NCBI GenBank assembly: GCA_965153455.1
Contig: OZ234495.1
Location: forward strand, 7,250,875 to 7,314,874
Direction of reading: 5' to 3'
Origin: Sphagnum compactum
Lineage: Eukaryota > Bryophyta > Sphagnopsida > Sphagnales
Length of the DNA: 64,000 nt
Shown here: positions 60,745-64,000 of the stretch, in pieces
How the letters are laid out: each line of letters opens with the position of its first letter
How positions within the stretch are numbered: position 1 is the stretch's first letter
The notes under the pieces: generated by a model
The model's database searches: none
The model's input: the letters and a program-made list of their open reading frames with translations, nothing else
What the model was told of the DNA's origin: nothing
Program-made: the position numbers and the translations under genes

Positions 60745-63700
60745 CTAATATAACCCAATTACCTTCCACCAGATGCCTCCTACGACTGACCAAACCAGAA
60801 CATTCCAAATAGCACAGATTGCACCCAGCCTGAACACATCCTTCAACTCCACATAGCCAGCTGCAATCAACAGGGAAATGAAGCAATAAGTCAGTTGAGG
60901 AAATTATGAAGCCTTATGAACAGCGATTCACAGTTATACTTCAAAGTTCTTCTACCTGAAACCAATGCTCTCTATCATTCAGAGTTCTTCTCTCAAACAA
61001 AATTATGATGATATGCATGTCATCTGAAAGAATGCTAACACAACAATATAGGGACAATAACATCCAAGACAGAAGCAGCAAAGAGATATGACTTACAGCC
61101 AAAGTAAACTGCAGCCTGGCCACTGCTGTAGTGAGTGAGTGCTCCAAAGAGATTGGTGTTGTAGGCTAATGTCAATGCCGCCAATCCAGCAGGAACACCA
61201 GCAGCTACATGCATTGCTAAGAAAGCAGAAAACAAGGCACCCACATGCCCAGTTTGACTAGCAAATAGATAATGGGATAAGAAATATGTAGCCTGGAGTA
61301 CACCAAAGGCTGCAGGCCAGCTTAGAGAGAATGAGGCAAGTGACTTAGCAACCCCATCAGACATCCACTTTACAAGACCCAGGCTAGAGAGATTTCCAGC
61401 CATGCCAACCAAGACTGCAAACCAAGTCAGAGTGTCCCATGCTGATTTTTCACTGAGGCAGTCATCCCAGTTTAGCACACCCAAGAGGAGGAGAATACAG
61501 AGTCCCAACATTGCAGCCACAACACTCGCAATCCCAAGCTTCTCTCTGCAAATTTACAAAAGAAGAGATTAATTTTTATCACTTCTAGTTGTATACACCA
61601 GCAAATGATGAAGATCAATAGAGGGAGGGACTGTACAGATGACCAATTGCTTACTCTAGACCTGTGGCCACAGAAAGCATGCCCATTCTGTATGAAGCAC
61701 AAGAGAAGTCGAAGAGAGAGAGAGAGGGAGAAGGAGAAGGTGACAACCACCCTAAAGAAAGACTTGTGGTAGGGGGACATTTGAAGTCACAAAAAGCAAG
61801 AGTACCAGATTGAAGATAGTAATTGACTCCCAATAGCAAAATTGACAACACATTGGATCATTAATATTTGAGAGGATTCATTGCTACAAAAAGCCACTAC
61901 TATATTTGAATCATGCAACAGTAGTCAGGAACCAAAGCTATACACATGTGTGAATTCAACTGCATCCAACCCAGGGGACTGTCGAGCAAGATAGGTTAAG
62001 ACACTTGGTGAAACAGCAAAGCAAATGATAGAGGGGTACATACCCAAACACCCAGAGAGTGACAGCCAGCAGCATAGTTGAAACCATGGACCATTCATTT
62101 GGAGTTATCGGACCCATGGCTTGCAGCTTCTTCTCAGCTGCAGCAGGAGCCTCTGGTGTCTCCTTTATCTCAGGAGGAAAAATCTTGTAGAGCAGGAGTG
62201 GGGTTGTCAGCAAAGCTGTGAATGCAGGAACACTTGCTGCCTTGAACCAGGACACCCAAGGGTTTGAAATGGCCACTCCAAGCTCTTGAGCCAATTTCAG
62301 GCAAAGGAGGTTCTGAGCAGCAGCTGTCAGGAAAAGCGCACTTGAATTCCCAGCTGACTGAAAAACAGGAACAAAAAACACATGGACATCAAAGCTGACA
62401 ATCAATGATGCAAAAGATATGAATGAAATACTGCCAATGACACAATGCATCAGTTACACAAAACAACACCAAAAGCAGGATCCATCCATAAGATACAACT
62501 TCCTCTCCCAATTTTGATTCAGTCTGACTAAGGATTGAATAAGCTCCACTGGAACAACCCTTATTCCAGAGGCATTAAATCAAGGACTATGTCAGAGTAG
62601 GACATTATCACTCTTCACATTTCAGCAAAAGTTTGGCAATGTGAATTGATGCTCCTAATCTGTGGATTCTCTCTTCAAGCCCACAAATCTGTGCAATCTG
62701 CATTTTAAACACTCTCAATACCTATGCTACTGTACATGAATAGAAACTCACATGTAAGCTGTCTGCATGATCGAGCGCTAAGTTGACAGTCATCTTGAAA
62801 GCAAAAGACACGACAAAAAAAAAGCAAGCAAGCAAGAACTCACACCTGAAATTGCGATTGCACAAGATAGGATCCCAATTTCTTAGAAGATTTATGATTA
62901 GGTCGACTCCCAGCTGAGAGAGAAAGTGACTTGATGATGGGCAGGAACACACCCCCAGCTCTAGCTGTAGTGCTGGGCATGGCAGGCGCCAGTAAAGCCT
63001 CGCTTACAACAAGCCCATACGAGAGCCCCAAAGTACTCTTCCCCAACATTTTCACGAAGTAAGTGGCGATGCGGTCTCCCAATCCCGTCTTCACAAATCC
63101 TCTGGCAAAGAAGAAGGAGATGACGATCAACCATATGACATCGTTGGTGAAGGCACCAAATGCCGCACCGAATGTTAGGGTTTTGGTAACCACAGCCACC
63201 GTCAATCCCAGAAAGGCCCATGCTCCAACGGGAAGAGGGGACAGCACAAGCCCTGTAATGGTGGACAAAAAAATAGCCAGCAGCTGCCACGCTTGCGTCG
63301 TCACAGCGTCCGGCTTCGCAACGAGGTACCTGAGTGCAAGACCCACACCCACAGACACTACAAAGGGCAAAGGCTTCACTCCCTGCCATACAGCGGCAGG
63401 TTTTCCGCTATTCCCGCTCTCATCGCCGCCGATCGCCGCGGCATCACTGACATTGATCACTCCACTTGCAATGCTACCTCTGGAAACCCAAGGCGAATCC
63501 TGATTCCTCGAGCTGCTACGTATCCTCCTTCTCAGGCTCACAAGAGACGGCAGAAAGACGGAGGAGGAGGAGGAGGAGTTGAAACCCAAAACACAGCAGG
63601 AGTTGGAGAAAGCACAATCGGTACTCAACTGCGGCCATGCTTGTTGTTTTTGGCTTCTTGCAAGCGTGCGAAGTGTAGGAAGGTGATGTTGACGGGAGAT

Positions 63701-63784
63701 CCAAGGATGAGTTTGCGTGAGGAGAGAAGAGGAGGATCCCCCGTGCATCATGAGTCGCGATGCAACTAGTACAGCAGGCGCCAT
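60745..63784 (-). CDS. DIT1: Plastidic 2-oxoglutarate/malate translocator, four exons
   Basis: Exons (minus): 63,784-62,846, 62,357-62,044, 61,545-61,097 and 60,860-60,745, all with GT-AG introns and fitting phases, giving 605 residues. The first 100 or so are Ser/Arg-rich and lack a strong membrane segment, as in a plastid transit peptide. The rest is a complete DASS-family (Na_sulph_symp) carrier with many membrane segments. The first substrate-loop motif STTARAGG lies at about 271-278 and the second, NTNLFGALTHYSSG, at about 547-560. LNWDDCLSEKSAWDTLTWFA and SQTGHVGALFSAFLAMH are nearly invariant in plant DiT1. It exchanges stromal malate for cytosolic 2-oxoglutarate at the inner envelope, supplying carbon skeletons for GS/GOGAT ammonium assimilation and photorespiratory nitrogen recycling. 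The start chosen has a strong GCCATGG context and gives a length near the 550-570 usual in the family. An in-frame ATG at 63,979 would add 65 residues. Confidence 0.95.
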
Positions 63785-63856
63785 GGCACCGCTGCTTGTT
63801 GCTGCTCTGAATCCGTCCAACAACACCGCGATTTGGTCCCACGACAACGACGAGGA

Positions 63857-63892
63857 GTGGAGCGAGAGAGAGAGAGGGAGAGAGAGAGAGCG
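63857..63892. repeat. GA/CT-rich microsatellite in DIT1 leader
   Basis: A GAGAGA tract on the plus strand is a CT-rich pyrimidine tract in the DIT1 transcript leader, just upstream of the chosen start codon. Such CT-rich 5' leaders are common in plant genes for plastid proteins. Its in-frame translation is a Ser/Leu repeat, which argues against the upstream ATG. Confidence 0.7.
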
Positions 63893-64000
63893 ACGAACGA
63901 CATCGCTCAGACGAGACCGGCTTTTGAGCAACTGTCGTCGAACCGCCGCGTCTGTCGTTGGCGTGTGCAGGAGCAACATTTTATTTATTTATTTATAATA

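Overview
The window is nuclear DNA of a land plant. The evidence is TTTAGGG-type telomere-like motifs, GT-AG introns in every gene, a plastid envelope carrier with a transit peptide, an ATL-type RING-H2 ligase and a PIF/Harbinger transposon of plant type. Most of the sequence is AT-rich, poor in CpG and gene-sparse, with decayed mobile DNA and gene fragments between a few genes. That fits a large, repeat-rich genome, and a fern or other non-seed vascular plant is plausible, but the lineage cannot be settled from the sequence alone.

Layout. From 1 to about 11.1 kb the DNA is intergenic and AT-rich, with a degenerate TTTAACCATTA-like tandem array (1.2-1.8 kb), a decayed minisatellite (5.6 kb) and an 80-83 bp minisatellite (9.0-9.3 kb). 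A tRNA-Lys(CTT) gene lies at 11.15-11.22 kb (minus strand), beside a CpG-rich block of about 1.2 kb. From 12.5 to 19.5 kb there are mainly microsatellites and telomere-like motifs. A three-exon ATL-type RING-H2 ubiquitin ligase gene (plus strand) spans 19.9-21.6 kb.

From 26.6 to 45.7 kb the window is a patchwork of broken genes and elements. It holds NOL6/NRAP nucleolar protein fragments (26.6-27.5 kb, with a second partial copy at 41.6-41.9 kb); a Pif1-like helicase pseudogene (28.4-29.7 kb, minus); an extremely AT-rich 3 kb spacer; a divergent broken gene with a GIY-YIG nuclease domain (33.0-34.5 kb, plus); a VPS13/Vps62-type pseudogene with an internal duplication displaced by 2.1 kb (34.6-38.1 kb, minus); and a PIF/Harbinger element (42,661-45,678) with TTA target-site duplications, a dead transposase and an intact Myb-like/NAM-associated ORF.

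Two further genes look intact on the minus strand: a seven-exon plastid-type DCC thiol-disulfide oxidoreductase gene (49.26-51.57 kb) and a four-exon plastidic 2-oxoglutarate/malate translocator gene, DIT1 (60.75-63.78 kb). The sequence between them (53.9-60.7 kb) is AT-rich and shows no gene. The intact genes (ATL, DCC, DIT1, tRNA-Lys) are independent loci and not a pathway. The most unusual feature is the helicase/GIY-YIG divergent pair across the AT-rich spacer, which may be the remains of one mobile or virus-derived element.
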